Shown: positions 50,270-60,359, counted from the stretch's first letter. The stretch: 64,000 nucleotides of DNA from an uncultured Bacteroidales bacterium (GCA_905233625.1 CAJOFJ010000020.1:1-64000), one strand, 5' to 3'. A program made the numbers and translations. The notes: generated by a model from the letters alone, not told the origin.

Positions 50270-50806
50270 TTATTCGTCGTCATTATCACGATTGGGAGAA
50301 ATGCCCAGTTTTTGCATAATTTGTTCGTTGATATCCCATTTTGGATCGGCATAAACGATAGTCATATCGCCGGCCACGTCAAAAACAAAAGCAAAACCAC
50401 GGTCTTTGGCATAATCCTGGATAGCGGTAAATACCCTGTCTTGGATAGGTTTTACCAATTCCTCTCTCTTCTTGAACAAGTCGCCGTCGGTACCGAAACG
50501 TTTTTTCTGCAGATTTTTAGCAGCTTGTTCTGCGGCAATAATGGCATCCTCGCGACTTTGCTTCATTTTGTCGGGCAAGGTAATCGCTTCCACCTGATAT
50601 TTTTTATACATGGAATCGATACTCTTGAATTGTTGTTCGATTTCGTTTTGCCATTCCACCGCCAGACGATCCAACTCGGCCTGTGCTTCAACGTACTCAG
50701 GCATATTGGACAATATATATTCTGAATCGATATACGCATATTTTTGACTGAAAAGAGGCAGAGCTATCAAAGATATCAGCACTAAGGTTAAAAAGATCTT
50801 TTTCAT
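50270..50806 (-). CDS. OmpH/Skp family periplasmic chaperone (copy 3)
   Basis: A 178-residue OmpH directly downstream of bamA (56 nt), the most distinct of the three. The signal peptide ends near LPLFSQ (residue 20). KYAYIDSEYILSNMPEYVEAQAELDRLAVEWQ leads into the coiled coil, and FAFVFDVAGDMTIVYADPKWDINEQIMQKLGI closes the fold. The C-terminus has an acidic tail (SPNRDNDDE) that the other copies lack. The position next to bamA is the conserved ompH locus of Bacteroidota. Confidence 0.92.
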   Translation of the reverse strand: MKKIFLTLVLISLIALPLFSQKYAYIDSEYILSNMPEYVEAQAELDRLAVEWQNEIEQQFKSIDSMYKKYQVEAITLPDKMKQSREDAIIAAEQAAKNLQKKRFGTDGDLFKKREELVKPIQDRVFTAIQDYAKDRGFAFVFDVAGDMTIVYADPKWDINEQIMQKLGISPNRDNDDE

Positions 50807-50862
50807 GATTTTATTTTTTTTGATTACTAACGATTTTAATGAACATATATTGTTTTAGACTA

Positions 50863-53496
50863 CTAATCGATAGATTGGTTTATTGAGATATGGAATCTTC
50901 CCTTATTTGCGTTCGGCATTCCTGGTACCTCATCGAAACCGTAGCCCCAGTCGAAACCAAGCAAACCGAACATCGGCAGGTAAATTCTCACACCCAAACC
51001 AGCGGATTTGTACATGTGGAAGGGACTGTATTCTCGTTTGTCAAGCCAGGCTTTTCCTGCCTCAGCAAAAGCAAGCAAATAGATGGTTGCACTAGGATTC
51101 AAGGTGATAGGATAACGGATTTCCGCTGTAAATTTATTGTAAATAGTACCACCTATTTCGCTACCATCCACATACGGCGAGAGCGAATAATCGTCATAAC
51201 CGCGCATACCGATCACTTCGCGGGCATCCAACATGGCATAAGTGGACATACCATCGCCTCCCAGATAGAAACGCTCAAAAGGAGAAGGACCGATAGCTTT
51301 GTTATAGCAACCCATAAAGCCCATCTTCATACGCACAAAGAATACCAGATTCTCCACAATACGGGTATACCATGATACATTCAGTCTCCACTTATGAAAT
51401 TCAAGCCATCTATACTTTTCCTGAGGGGTAAGAGAGGAATAATCCACATTTTTCTTGAACAAAGAATACGGTGGTGTCAACTGCACTGAGAACGTGATTT
51501 CAGAACCCTCGCGCGGATAGATAGGCGCGCTGACAGAATTTCTAGTAATCATGAAAATATAGCTCAAACTATTGGCATATCCACTACTGAAAATAAAATA
51601 GCTGTAATTCTGAACGCGGTAGCGCTGATAAGAGATTGTATGGGAAATTTGGAAATAATCATCCGGCCATTTCACTTTTCTGGCAATAGAAAGTGAGGCT
51701 CCGATAGTGCTGATTTCCACGTGATTTGCGGTACTTCTCTTTGTGCCGTCTGTTTGTTTCTGATAATAAATACCCGCTGTCAGGGAAATAGGTTTTTTTC
51801 CTCCCAGCCAAGGTTCGGTAAACGACAAACTATAATTTTGATAATACTTGGCGTTGGTGGAAACATTGAAGGACAAACGTTGTCCATCACCACCGGGGAT
51901 AGGTGTCCAAGCCTCTTTTTTGAAGAACTTTTTGAAAGAGAAATTATTGAAAGCTATACCCGCACTAATGACGAAAGTTCCCGCTCCATAACCTGCGGAA
52001 AGTGACAGCTGGTCGGAGGAGGACTCTTCCACCACATATTCGATATCCACCGTACCGTCAGCCTCGTTCGGTTTGGGAATTACATTCATGCTTTCCTGGT
52101 TAAAATACCCCAAAGACAATAGCACCTGCTGGGTTCTGATAATATCCGCACGATTGAACATCTGGCCAGGGATCGTGGTGATTTCACGCATGATGACATT
52201 GTCGTTTGTCTTGGTATTTCCCGTGATGGAAATCTTGTTGTATCGGGCCTGTTTGCCCTCGCGTATACGGATTTCAATATCAATAGAGTCGTTTTCAATC
52301 ATCACTTCTACCGGCATTGCGGAGAAGAACAGATAACCATCGTTCATATACAACGAGCTGACATCGTTACCCAAGTCATTTTGCATAGGATTTGTCAGAT
52401 TGTTCATCAGCTGGGTTTGGTTATATACATCCCCTTTGCTGATGTTCAATAGCTTACTTAAGGTTGAAGACGGGTATTTCGTATTTCCCACAAAAGAAAT
52501 GTTCCGGAAATAGTATTTATGTCCCTCGTTGACGTAAATGTCAATGTAAACATTATTTCCCTTGATATAAACAGAATCCTTGGAGATATAAGCATCGCGG
52601 TATCCCAATTCATTGTATTTGTTAATCATGGCTACCTTGTTGCTTTCGTACGATTCTTCAATAAACTTGGAAGCCTTGAAAATACGGAGTTTTACACGAT
52701 CCGCGAAATAATCCTCCATGTGTTCCAGAATATCTTTGGATTGGTAATAGCCCTTGTGTTTGAAACAATAGGCGATGGCAGTATCCAACTTAGAGAAAGG
52801 CTGGAATTTGAATTTTTCCTTGGTTTCTTTCATGGGTTTCAGCAACTTGGCTTTAGAAACCTCTTGATTACCAATGATACTGATTCTTGCAATCTTAACT
52901 TTCTTATTTTTCTTGACATTGAACAGCAGACGAACGCCCTTGGACACCTTTGGATCCTGGGTTTCCTCTACAGTCACCGTACAATTATAGAAACCCTTTT
53001 CGACGTAATAATTCTTGATAAGATTCATACAGGTCTGCTTCATATTGTCATTCACAATATTTCCCTGTGTGAGTTTTATCTTTTCGCGGATTTCATTTTC
53101 CTCGTTTTTTGTTGTGCCCTTGAAACCAAAAGCTACCAGACGGGCCCGTTCTTCAAGATACACATTCAAAAACACCTTGTTATCGATCACATTCGTGATA
53201 GTAATATCAATTTTCTCGTAGTAACCTGAATTCCACAAACGTTTGATGGATTTAGAGATGTCATCACCGGGAATTTCGATGACACTTCCCACACCAAAAT
53301 TGAGCATTCGCTGGTCGAAGTTGGCGTTGCCGGAAGAAGTAATACCGCCGATTTCATACTTTTTGGGAGTCAAATAGTCAATGTCAATTGGGGGCACCCC
53401 GTCTTGCGAGGAGACCACAATCTGAGCATAACTTTCTAATCCACAAAAAGATATAAAAAGCAAAGCTGTAAAAACAAGCCAACTTTTCAGTTTCAT
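50863..53496 (-). CDS. bamA: Outer membrane protein assembly factor BamA
   Basis: BamA (877 residues) inserts beta-barrel proteins into the outer membrane. After a signal peptide (to about SYAQ, residue 25) come five POTRA domains (about residues 45-470), for example YEIGGITSSGNANFDQRM at the start and YNKISITGNTKTNDNVIM in the last. A 16-strand barrel (about 490-877) carries the lid-loop region LGGDGMSTYAMLDAREVIGMRGYDD; the family VRGF/Y-like motif reads MRGYD here. A conserved FGLLGFDWGYGFDE strand sits near the end. It is preceded by its own TATCTTTG box and lies between uppS and the ompH genes. Confidence 0.95.
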   Translation of the reverse strand: MKLKSWLVFTALLFISFCGLESYAQIVVSSQDGVPPIDIDYLTPKKYEIGGITSSGNANFDQRMLNFGVGSVIEIPGDDISKSIKRLWNSGYYEKIDITITNVIDNKVFLNVYLEERARLVAFGFKGTTKNEENEIREKIKLTQGNIVNDNMKQTCMNLIKNYYVEKGFYNCTVTVEETQDPKVSKGVRLLFNVKKNKKVKIARISIIGNQEVSKAKLLKPMKETKEKFKFQPFSKLDTAIAYCFKHKGYYQSKDILEHMEDYFADRVKLRIFKASKFIEESYESNKVAMINKYNELGYRDAYISKDSVYIKGNNVYIDIYVNEGHKYYFRNISFVGNTKYPSSTLSKLLNISKGDVYNQTQLMNNLTNPMQNDLGNDVSSLYMNDGYLFFSAMPVEVMIENDSIDIEIRIREGKQARYNKISITGNTKTNDNVIMREITTIPGQMFNRADIIRTQQVLLSLGYFNQESMNVIPKPNEADGTVDIEYVVEESSSDQLSLSAGYGAGTFVISAGIAFNNFSFKKFFKKEAWTPIPGGDGQRLSFNVSTNAKYYQNYSLSFTEPWLGGKKPISLTAGIYYQKQTDGTKRSTANHVEISTIGASLSIARKVKWPDDYFQISHTISYQRYRVQNYSYFIFSSGYANSLSYIFMITRNSVSAPIYPREGSEITFSVQLTPPYSLFKKNVDYSSLTPQEKYRWLEFHKWRLNVSWYTRIVENLVFFVRMKMGFMGCYNKAIGPSPFERFYLGGDGMSTYAMLDAREVIGMRGYDDYSLSPYVDGSEIGGTIYNKFTAEIRYPITLNPSATIYLLAFAEAGKAWLDKREYSPFHMYKSAGLGVRIYLPMFGLLGFDWGYGFDEVPGMPNANKGRFHISINQSID

Positions 53497-53517
53497 CCTA
53501 TTTTAAAAATTAGCTTG

Positions 53518-53525
53518 CAAAGATA
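53518..53525 (-). promoter_or_regulatory. -7 promoter box TATCTTTG for bamA
   Basis: Reads TATCTTTG on the minus strand, 21 nt ahead of the bamA ATG, so bamA-ompH can be transcribed apart from uppS. Confidence 0.65.
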
Positions 53526-53567
53526 GCAAAAAAAATTGGGATTTTCAAGGATTTTTTAGAAATGTAC

Positions 53568-54323
53568 TTACTCCGTCATTGCCTGAATCTGTTCACCAGT
53601 TTTCCCGAAGCGGCGTTCGCGGGATTGAAAATCCAGAATCACCTGCCACAAGTCTTCTTTTTGGAACTCGGGCCACATGATGGGAAGGAAGAAAAATTCG
53701 GCATAAGCCAGCTGCCACAGCAAGAAGTTACTGATGCGATATTCACCTCCTGTTCTAATCAGGATATCAGGATCTGGTATTTCGCTGTCATACAAATATT
53801 TACTAACAGTGTCTGTTGTAATATCCTCTACATTGAGTTGTCCATTTCGCACCTCTTTTGCCAGCTGTTGGGCAGCATGGGTCAACTCTGTGCGGCCGCT
53901 ATAACTCAATGCCAACACCACCGTCAAGCCCTTGTCTTCGGCAGTATCCTGCAGCGCACGCTGTAATTCATTATAACACTCTGTTGGCAATGATTTTAAA
54001 TCGCCAATAGCTTTCAAGCGAACTTGATTTTTTTTCAGACTCTCCAACTCATTGTGAACCGCAGATACTAGCAAAGACATCAGGGCGTCGACCTCTTCTT
54101 TCGGACGGTTCCAGTTTTCCGTGGAGAATGTATACAAGGTCAAATATTTAACTCCTATTTCGGCAGCAGCCTCAATCACTCTGCGCACCGACTCCACCCC
54201 GTGCTGGTGACCAAACACACGTTCGCGGGATTGTCTTTTCGCCCATCGGCCATTACCATCCATAATGATGGCTACATGCTCTGGCACGTGGTTTTTGTCA
54301 ATTTTGTTCAGAATCTCATTCAT
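53568..54323 (-). CDS. uppS: Undecaprenyl diphosphate synthase (isoprenyl transferase)
   Basis: UppS (251 residues) is the cis-prenyltransferase that elongates farnesyl diphosphate with isopentenyl diphosphate to the C55 carrier used for peptidoglycan and other glycans. Signature regions are HVAIIMDGNGRWAKRQ with catalytic Asp22, HQHGVESVRRVIEAA, YTFSTENWNRP, LALSYSGRTEL and PDPDILIRTGGEYRISNFLLWQ plus WPEFQ. The frame opens at a TTG nine bases earlier; ATG 54323 is chosen. It follows porG by 12 nt and precedes bamA, matching the PorG-UppS-BamA-OmpH order known from Porphyromonas. Confidence 0.95.
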   Translation of the reverse strand: MNEILNKIDKNHVPEHVAIIMDGNGRWAKRQSRERVFGHQHGVESVRRVIEAAAEIGVKYLTLYTFSTENWNRPKEEVDALMSLLVSAVHNELESLKKNQVRLKAIGDLKSLPTECYNELQRALQDTAEDKGLTVVLALSYSGRTELTHAAQQLAKEVRNGQLNVEDITTDTVSKYLYDSEIPDPDILIRTGGEYRISNFLLWQLAYAEFFFLPIMWPEFQKEDLWQVILDFQSRERRFGKTGEQIQAMTE

Positions 54324-54335
54324 TTGGCACAAGTT

Positions 54336-55187
54336 TTATCTTTTTCTACCCAATTTACGACGCACACTTACCTTATGCTTGATGTCACAGATTCTGTCTT
54401 CATTGCCAATTTTGAACGTGATGGTTCCGCCACAGAAAGAATAAAAATCAGTGGTTTTGAAGTTGCCCCGGTCTGAATTATGGTCATTTAATGGTTGACC
54501 GATTTCCGGTGATCGGTCTGCCAAATCCGCGATAATGTCTCCTCTGTTGAAACGAAGTGCATCATTGTCATAATAGGTTCCACTCACGTCGTCCAGGTAG
54601 TCGGTACAAGTGAAGCGCATACCCCATTCGGCTCCGATAGAAACATACCGGCCGATATTCACTTTTAAACCGATGCCGAAAGGAATGGCAAAACTACATA
54701 AAGAGTAATATTTTTTCTTAGGATCCAGTCCTTGGCCTTCTGTTCCAAAAGGCTGTAAATCGTATGTTTTTCCATTGTATTCCGCCTGCGGATTAAAGGA
54801 AAAGACGGCCACTCCCGCAAACACGTAAGGAGAAAATCGGTTATAGCCCTTCTGGTTGTACAATTTCAAAAAATTCACCTCTGCCTGCACTGACAGTTCC
54901 GTAATTGGAGACTTGAAGCTCAGATTACGCTCATACGAGCCATTGCTAACAGCATCGCTGGCACGTACTTTGGCGAACATAATATTGGCTTTCAGCGCCC
55001 AACGGGGAGTAAAATTGTAACGATACACTACACCACCTGCGAAACCGCATTCCGAGAAAATGGTGGAATGGCTTAAGTCTCCAATATAGAAGCTCGTTCC
55101 TAAAAAGGCGCCAATTTCCGACTTCTGGGCGAAACCAGCACCCAGACTTAAAACTATCAAACTGACAATAAGAAATATCTTTTTCAT
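54336..55187 (-). CDS. porG: T9SS component PorG (DUF6089 outer-membrane barrel)
   Basis: A 283-residue outer-membrane beta-barrel protein. The signal peptide is cleaved near GAGFAQ (residue 20). The DUF6089 start KSEIGAFLGTSFYIGDL is followed by strands such as GGVVYRYNFTPRWALKANIM and SPYVFAGVAVFSFNPQA, then GLKVNIGRYVSIGAEWGMRFTCTDYLDDVSG. In Porphyromonas gingivalis PorG lies upstream of uppS and bamA and is an outer-membrane part of the type IX secretion system. The same order here supports the name. ATG 55187 is used because the upstream extension precedes the promoter at 55205-55212. Confidence 0.88.
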   Translation of the reverse strand: MKKIFLIVSLIVLSLGAGFAQKSEIGAFLGTSFYIGDLSHSTIFSECGFAGGVVYRYNFTPRWALKANIMFAKVRASDAVSNGSYERNLSFKSPITELSVQAEVNFLKLYNQKGYNRFSPYVFAGVAVFSFNPQAEYNGKTYDLQPFGTEGQGLDPKKKYYSLCSFAIPFGIGLKVNIGRYVSIGAEWGMRFTCTDYLDDVSGTYYDNDALRFNRGDIIADLADRSPEIGQPLNDHNSDRGNFKTTDFYSFCGGTITFKIGNEDRICDIKHKVSVRRKLGRKR

Positions 55188-55204
55188 TTTTTTTGAATAA
55201 CCTG

Positions 55205-55212
55205 CAAAAATA
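55205..55212 (-). promoter_or_regulatory. -7 promoter box TATTTTTG for porG-uppS
   Basis: Reads TATTTTTG on the minus strand, 17 nt upstream of the porG ATG at 55187. Confidence 0.65.
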
Positions 55213-55219
55213 CAAATTT

Positions 55220-55286
55220 TTTTAATTAGCCAATTAGCAAATGTGATAATTAGCAAATTGTAGTGACGTGGCATGCCACGTTTCTA
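55220..55286. repeat. AATTAGC words and GACGTGGCATGCCACGT palindrome at the DUF5686 stop
   Basis: AATTAGC(C/A)AAT-type words (55222-55258) are followed by an inverted repeat centred on GACGTGGCATGCCACGT (55265-55281). Read on the minus strand the element begins TAGAAACGTGG, and its TAG (55284-55286) is the stop codon of the DUF5686 gene. It resembles the AGAGACGCACGG palindromes in size and flanks but has a different core. Confidence 0.65.
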
Positions 55287-57443
55287 CATGGAGATGCAGA
55301 ATCTCAATCTAAACGCGAAATTATCCAATTGATGATCCCGGGCGTAAGCACCATAGCGATAAAAGACGCCGAGGCCGAAAGAAAGAAATTTCATCAATAC
55401 CAGCAAATCCTCCACCACAATACCCGATTCAAAATACCCTTTTTCCATGGTCTTGAATTCCACACCATAATGGTTTTCAGGATGTTTCAGCCATCCGAAA
55501 CCGATATTCTGGCACAACACGATTTTAGGATTATACACCTTACCTTTCCTCATTTTTCCAAAACAATGCCTGCTGGACAAAAACTCGTTTGGTTCCATGG
55601 TGGCGAATTGCTCCTTGCCGTCGAAGCCGAAATTGATATGGGAATTGCCCCAGTTCACATTACCGCCAGCCCGCGGCACATAGAGCAGAGAATACGGCAC
55701 ATCTCCGATGACTGTCCCCGCCTCAAAACAAAACTCCGAATATCCCAACCTCTTATATACTTGCTTATGGGTCACTTTGATATTCAACTTGTTGTAATTG
55801 AACTCACTGCCCAACACATTCCTGACGCCAATGAAATAATTGACGGTGATTACCGGATAACGCGAATTTCCCACAAAAGTGAAGTCTTCCGATTTAAGCT
55901 TTCTTTCTTTGAATGCCAGACGCGCGCTAAACTGTAACTCAAAATTGGTGAATTGATAGCTTGAATTTTCACCATCTGGTGGCAACGGCTTTTTAAAACT
56001 GTAATCAAAACAGGTTTTATTTTGGGTATATTGCGCACCAATTTGAAGTGATAACGGTTTGATGACATTGATTTTGAACTCCGCACCAGCCAGTTTTGAA
56101 CGGTCAAATTTGTAGATCAGCCAGCGACGGTAAAACTGACCATCGAACAGCATATACTGACGGTTGAAAAACTTTGTATGAGCACTTTCAAACACATCAT
56201 CCGCATAGACAAAGCGCAAAGTGCTATATAATTTTTCGGAAATCAAAATATCCATTTTTCCACCCCATTTCCACGCCTTGTCCTTTAATCCGTAGGCAAA
56301 ATATCCACCAAAACTGACTTCTTTCGCAAATTTATCATTGGTATTCAAGCCCATTCCCAATCGGAAACCCTCATAATTATTGAAATCCAGCAAACTTGGG
56401 ATATAAATGTTGACGGGACCGGCGGCTATATTTCCCGTCAGCAAAGTCTGCAGGAAAAACAGCTTCCTGTCTATTTTTACCTTCTTTTGTATTTTCGCCC
56501 CTAATTCGTAAGTCTGCTTCTCTACGTCGGAGATAGCCTGATTTCTGTACGTCTCTAATATTTCCTCTCCTCTTTCACTATTTTCTTCCACTACCACCAC
56601 ATCCTCCTGATTGAACACACTGTTTTTTATCGGAATATTCACCTGTATATCTTTGGTGGTCATTTGTGACTGAACAACCAATGGATTATCGGCAAAGACC
56701 TTTTTATCATAGATGATTTGTGCCTCCAATTCTGAAGAAAAAAGGGTGTTGGTGGATTTTTCCCTTTGGTATTTCTGAAAGATTTTCACAGGGAAAGCCT
56801 CAAAATCCTTGGCAGACTTGGCAAAGACCTCTGTCAACGCATAATCATCCTTGCCAATATACAACAAACCCTGCAGCGCATTGAAAACTATATTGTTTTT
56901 AGGGACAAAGGCGATCACATAAATCGTATCCTGATTCTCGTAAAGTGTGTCCTGTATTTGGAAATTATAGAATTTATGGGTACCCTTTACGATGGGATTG
57001 ACATATTTTGTATCCATAATCTCCACATAATTACTTCGATACAAACTGAAAGTCTGACTTAAAGTCAGCAGGACCGACAAAATAGGATTACGCGCCACAG
57101 AAGTTTTGGACGCAATAATTTCAGTGTATTCCCTGGATGGTTTCTTGTAATACAACTCGTTCACACTCTCATTAAGCAGAAAATACGGTTTTAACTGCAT
57201 GCTATCGGGGTGATAGCGAGTGACATAGAACTTGTGGTATTGGGTGACTTTGAACGAAGAATTGGTATAAGGACTGTTCAGTTCCCTATATTTGATGACA
57301 CTGTCAATAATCTTATCGGCTGGGTTGATACCGGCACTTATCTCCACTTCCTGCAATGATACCCATAAACTATCTTCCTGTTCCTGACCCTGTGCTACCA
57401 AGGTCAAAAACAGGAAGATAAGAACCAGCCTATAAGCTTTCAT
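55284..57443 (-). CDS. DUF5686 family outer-membrane protein
   Basis: A 719-residue predicted outer-membrane protein of the Bacteroidota DUF5686 family. The signal peptide ends near VAQGQ (residue 20). A beta-rich periplasmic part is followed by a C-terminal barrel that ends in aromatic strands (FAFRLRFCISM). Recognisable segments are ADKIIDSVIKYRELNSPYTNSSFKVTQYHKFYV and SVNELYYKKPSREYTEIIASK near the N-terminus, and FDFNNYEGFRLGMG-like barrel entry (about residue 355). Many family members carry an N-terminal carboxypeptidase-regulatory-like domain, which is missing here. The function is unknown. It sits 6 nt after gcvP. Confidence 0.82.
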   Translation of the reverse strand: MKAYRLVLIFLFLTLVAQGQEQEDSLWVSLQEVEISAGINPADKIIDSVIKYRELNSPYTNSSFKVTQYHKFYVTRYHPDSMQLKPYFLLNESVNELYYKKPSREYTEIIASKTSVARNPILSVLLTLSQTFSLYRSNYVEIMDTKYVNPIVKGTHKFYNFQIQDTLYENQDTIYVIAFVPKNNIVFNALQGLLYIGKDDYALTEVFAKSAKDFEAFPVKIFQKYQREKSTNTLFSSELEAQIIYDKKVFADNPLVVQSQMTTKDIQVNIPIKNSVFNQEDVVVVEENSERGEEILETYRNQAISDVEKQTYELGAKIQKKVKIDRKLFFLQTLLTGNIAAGPVNIYIPSLLDFNNYEGFRLGMGLNTNDKFAKEVSFGGYFAYGLKDKAWKWGGKMDILISEKLYSTLRFVYADDVFESAHTKFFNRQYMLFDGQFYRRWLIYKFDRSKLAGAEFKINVIKPLSLQIGAQYTQNKTCFDYSFKKPLPPDGENSSYQFTNFELQFSARLAFKERKLKSEDFTFVGNSRYPVITVNYFIGVRNVLGSEFNYNKLNIKVTHKQVYKRLGYSEFCFEAGTVIGDVPYSLLYVPRAGGNVNWGNSHINFGFDGKEQFATMEPNEFLSSRHCFGKMRKGKVYNPKIVLCQNIGFGWLKHPENHYGVEFKTMEKGYFESGIVVEDLLVLMKFLSFGLGVFYRYGAYARDHQLDNFAFRLRFCISM

Positions 57444-57449
57444 CCAATA

Positions 57450-60302
57450 TTATTTGTCGAGACGGCAAACCAAGTTTCTGTCTCCGTAAGCATCGTCAAT
57501 CTTGCTGACCGTGGGCCAGTATTTGTCATCGTGAGGAATTGGGAAGGCAGCCTGCTGACGGGTGTAAGGTCTGTCCCAATTATCGGCGCATACCACGCTC
57601 ATGGTGTGCGGAGCTTTCTTGATGACATTGTTTACACGGTCGGCCTTGCCGCTTTCGATATCAGCGATTTCCTGACGGATGGCGATCATGGCGTCGCAGA
57701 AGCGGTCTAACTCGCTCAGTGGCTCGCTTTCGGTAGGTTCCACCATCAAAGTACCATGTACCGGGAAAGCCACGGTAGGAGCGTGGAAACCATAGTCCAT
57801 CAGACGTTTGGCGATATCACCCACCTGAACACCGGCATTTCTGTCGAATTCGTTGCAGTCAAGAATCATCTCATGAGCGCACATGCCATTAGTTCCTGTA
57901 TACAGAATCTTGTAGTGACCCTGCAGACGGGCTTTGATATAGTTGGCATTCAAGATAGCGTATTTGGTTGCTTCGGTCAAGCCTTTGCCACCGCACATTT
58001 TGAGGTAAGCATAGGTGATGGGCAGGAGGTAAGCGCTGCCGTAAGGAGCGGAAGCCACCTGGCTGCCATGCTGACCACCGGTTTCAATGATGGCATGGTT
58101 AGGCAGAAAGTCCACCAGCTTTTCGCATACTGCGATAGGTCCTACGCCAGGGCCGCCACCGCCGTGAGGCATGGCAAAGGTCTTGTGCAGGTTGAGGTGG
58201 CACACATCTGCGCCCATGGTTCCCGGAGAGGTCAGACCCACCTGGGCATTCATGTTGGCACCATCCATGTATACCAAACCGCCATTGTCGTGAACAATCT
58301 TGATAATATCGAGGATAGCCTCTTCAAACACACCGTGAGTAGAAGGATAGGTTACCATGAGACAAGACAGTCTGTCTTTGTATTCCTCAGCCTTGGCGCG
58401 CAGATCTTCCACATCGATTTCGCCATGTTCTGTTGATTTCACTACCACAATCTGGTTACCAGCCTTGGCGGAAGAAGCCGGGTTGGTACCATGGGCAGAA
58501 GCGGGAATCAAGCATACATTACGATGGCCTTCACCACGGGAGATATGGTAATTTCTGATAACGGTCATACCGGCATACTCGCCAGCAGCACCAGAATTAG
58601 GTTGCAGTGAAACAGCTTTGAAGCCGGTAATAACGGCCAGCCACTGGCTAACCTCAGCGATCATTTCCAGATAACCCTCGGCCTGGTCGGCGGGAGCAAA
58701 CGGATGGATATTGCACACATTGGCCCAGCTCAACGGCAGCATTTCAGCAGCTGCGTTCAGCTTCATGGTGCAGGATCCCAGCGGAATCATGGCTCTGTTC
58801 AGTGACAAATCCATGATTTCCAGTTTCTTCATATAACGCATCATTTCTGTTTCAGAATGATACTTGTTGAAGATTTCATGCTGCATGAAAGCGGATTTAC
58901 GCTGCAGGCTTTCCGGGATATTCAATGCCGGGTTGGCGCACTGCTGGCAAACATATTCGTGGAATTCCTTGTGAGCGGCCTCGGCCAACACTTTCAGTAT
59001 CTCGTTCACATCTTCTAACAGAACGGTTTCATCCAGAGCGATGGTGAAGCAACATTCGCACCAGTAATGGAAGTTGATCTTATGCTCCAATGCCACCTTC
59101 TCCACATCTGCGATGGTCACGCCTTCGGGCACTTCAAAGCAAAGTGTGTCAAAATACACCTTGTTATATTGTTTGAAACCATATTTAGCGGCTTCACGCT
59201 CCAGCACACCTGCCAGAACATTGATTTTGGTAGCTTTGCTCTTCAGACCTTCAGCACCATGCCACATGCCATAGAAACCGGCCATGATGGCGGTCAGGGC
59301 GCTGGCGGTACAAATGTTGGAAGTAGCTTTCTCGCGTTTGATGTGCTGCTCACGGGTTTGCAGCGCCATACGCACGGCGCGTTTGCCTTCGGCATCCACA
59401 GTGATACCGATGATACGGCCCGGCATCTGGCGTTTGAACACTTCCTGGCATGCGAAGAAACCAGCAGCGGGACTGCCGAAGCCCATTGGCTGGCCGAAAC
59501 GCTGGGTGGATCCCATCACACAGTCAGCACCCCATTCTCCCGGAGGAGTCAGCAGGGTCAGTGCCAGCAGGTCGGTAGCCACACCCACGAAGATATTGTG
59601 AGCCTTAGCTTTCTTCACAAATTCAGTATAGTCATGAATAGCGCCATGCTGGTTCGGATACTGTACCATTGCGCCGAAATAAGTGTCGTCAAGTTCTATC
59701 TGGTCGGCCTTGCCGATGACTAATTCGATACCATGAGGAGCGGCGTTGGTCTTCATCACGCCAAGTGAATGCATGAAAACATCTTCTGAAACGAAATATT
59801 TTTTTACTTCGTTCTTCACCTGCTCGCGAGTACGGCTGTGGTAGAACATCAACATCATCTCGCCGGCGGCGGTAGCCTCGTCCAGCAGAGAAGCGTTAGC
59901 CAGCGGCATGGCTGTCAGGTCAGAAATCATGGTCTGGAAGTTCAGCAACGCCTCGATACGACCCTGAGAAATTTCGGCCTGGTAAGGAGTGTAAGCAGTG
60001 TACCAGCCTGGATTCTCGAAGATATTGCGCAAAATCACGGAAGGAATGCAAGTGTTGTAGTAGCCCATGCCAATGTAGGATTTGTATACCTTATTCTTGG
60101 CCATCAAGGCGTTGACTTCCTTCAGGTATTCGTATTCTGTCAAACCATCGGGCAGAGCCAGTGGTTCTTTCAAACGGATAGCGGCAGGTACCGTTTTCTC
60201 GATTAACTCGTCCATGGATTTTACACCAATGGTTTCCAACATCTTAGCGGTCTCAGCTTCGCTCGGACCGTTGTGTCTTCTAATGAATTCGTCTTTTATC
60301 AT
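57450..60302 (-). CDS. gcvP: Glycine dehydrogenase (decarboxylating), P protein
   Basis: GcvP (950 residues, fused N- and C-terminal halves) is the PLP enzyme that decarboxylates glycine and passes the aminomethyl group to the lipoyl H protein. Visible are FIRRHNGPSEAE at the start, YTPYQAEISQGRIEALLNFQTM in the N half, and in the C half PLGSCTMKLNAAAEM and VCHLNLHKTFAMPHGGGGPG with the PLP lysine at about residue 706. gcvT and gcvH are not adjacent. ATG 60302 is chosen over an upstream frame start because it gives the conserved N-terminus and follows a TACCTTTG promoter. It is followed closely by the DUF5686 gene. Confidence 0.96.
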   Translation of the reverse strand: MIKDEFIRRHNGPSEAETAKMLETIGVKSMDELIEKTVPAAIRLKEPLALPDGLTEYEYLKEVNALMAKNKVYKSYIGMGYYNTCIPSVILRNIFENPGWYTAYTPYQAEISQGRIEALLNFQTMISDLTAMPLANASLLDEATAAGEMMLMFYHSRTREQVKNEVKKYFVSEDVFMHSLGVMKTNAAPHGIELVIGKADQIELDDTYFGAMVQYPNQHGAIHDYTEFVKKAKAHNIFVGVATDLLALTLLTPPGEWGADCVMGSTQRFGQPMGFGSPAAGFFACQEVFKRQMPGRIIGITVDAEGKRAVRMALQTREQHIKREKATSNICTASALTAIMAGFYGMWHGAEGLKSKATKINVLAGVLEREAAKYGFKQYNKVYFDTLCFEVPEGVTIADVEKVALEHKINFHYWCECCFTIALDETVLLEDVNEILKVLAEAAHKEFHEYVCQQCANPALNIPESLQRKSAFMQHEIFNKYHSETEMMRYMKKLEIMDLSLNRAMIPLGSCTMKLNAAAEMLPLSWANVCNIHPFAPADQAEGYLEMIAEVSQWLAVITGFKAVSLQPNSGAAGEYAGMTVIRNYHISRGEGHRNVCLIPASAHGTNPASSAKAGNQIVVVKSTEHGEIDVEDLRAKAEEYKDRLSCLMVTYPSTHGVFEEAILDIIKIVHDNGGLVYMDGANMNAQVGLTSPGTMGADVCHLNLHKTFAMPHGGGGPGVGPIAVCEKLVDFLPNHAIIETGGQHGSQVASAPYGSAYLLPITYAYLKMCGGKGLTEATKYAILNANYIKARLQGHYKILYTGTNGMCAHEMILDCNEFDRNAGVQVGDIAKRLMDYGFHAPTVAFPVHGTLMVEPTESEPLSELDRFCDAMIAIRQEIADIESGKADRVNNVIKKAPHTMSVVCADNWDRPYTRQQAAFPIPHDDKYWPTVSKIDDAYGDRNLVCRLDK

Positions 60303-60351
60303 GCTGAATATTATTTGTTTGTGTTTAATAATTCTTTTAGGAAACAAGCTG

Positions 60352-60359
60352 CAAAGGTA
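60352..60359 (-). promoter_or_regulatory. -7 promoter box TACCTTTG for gcvP
   Basis: Reads TACCTTTG on the minus strand, 49 nt ahead of ATG 60302. No glycine-riboswitch-like structure is evident in the leader. Confidence 0.65.
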
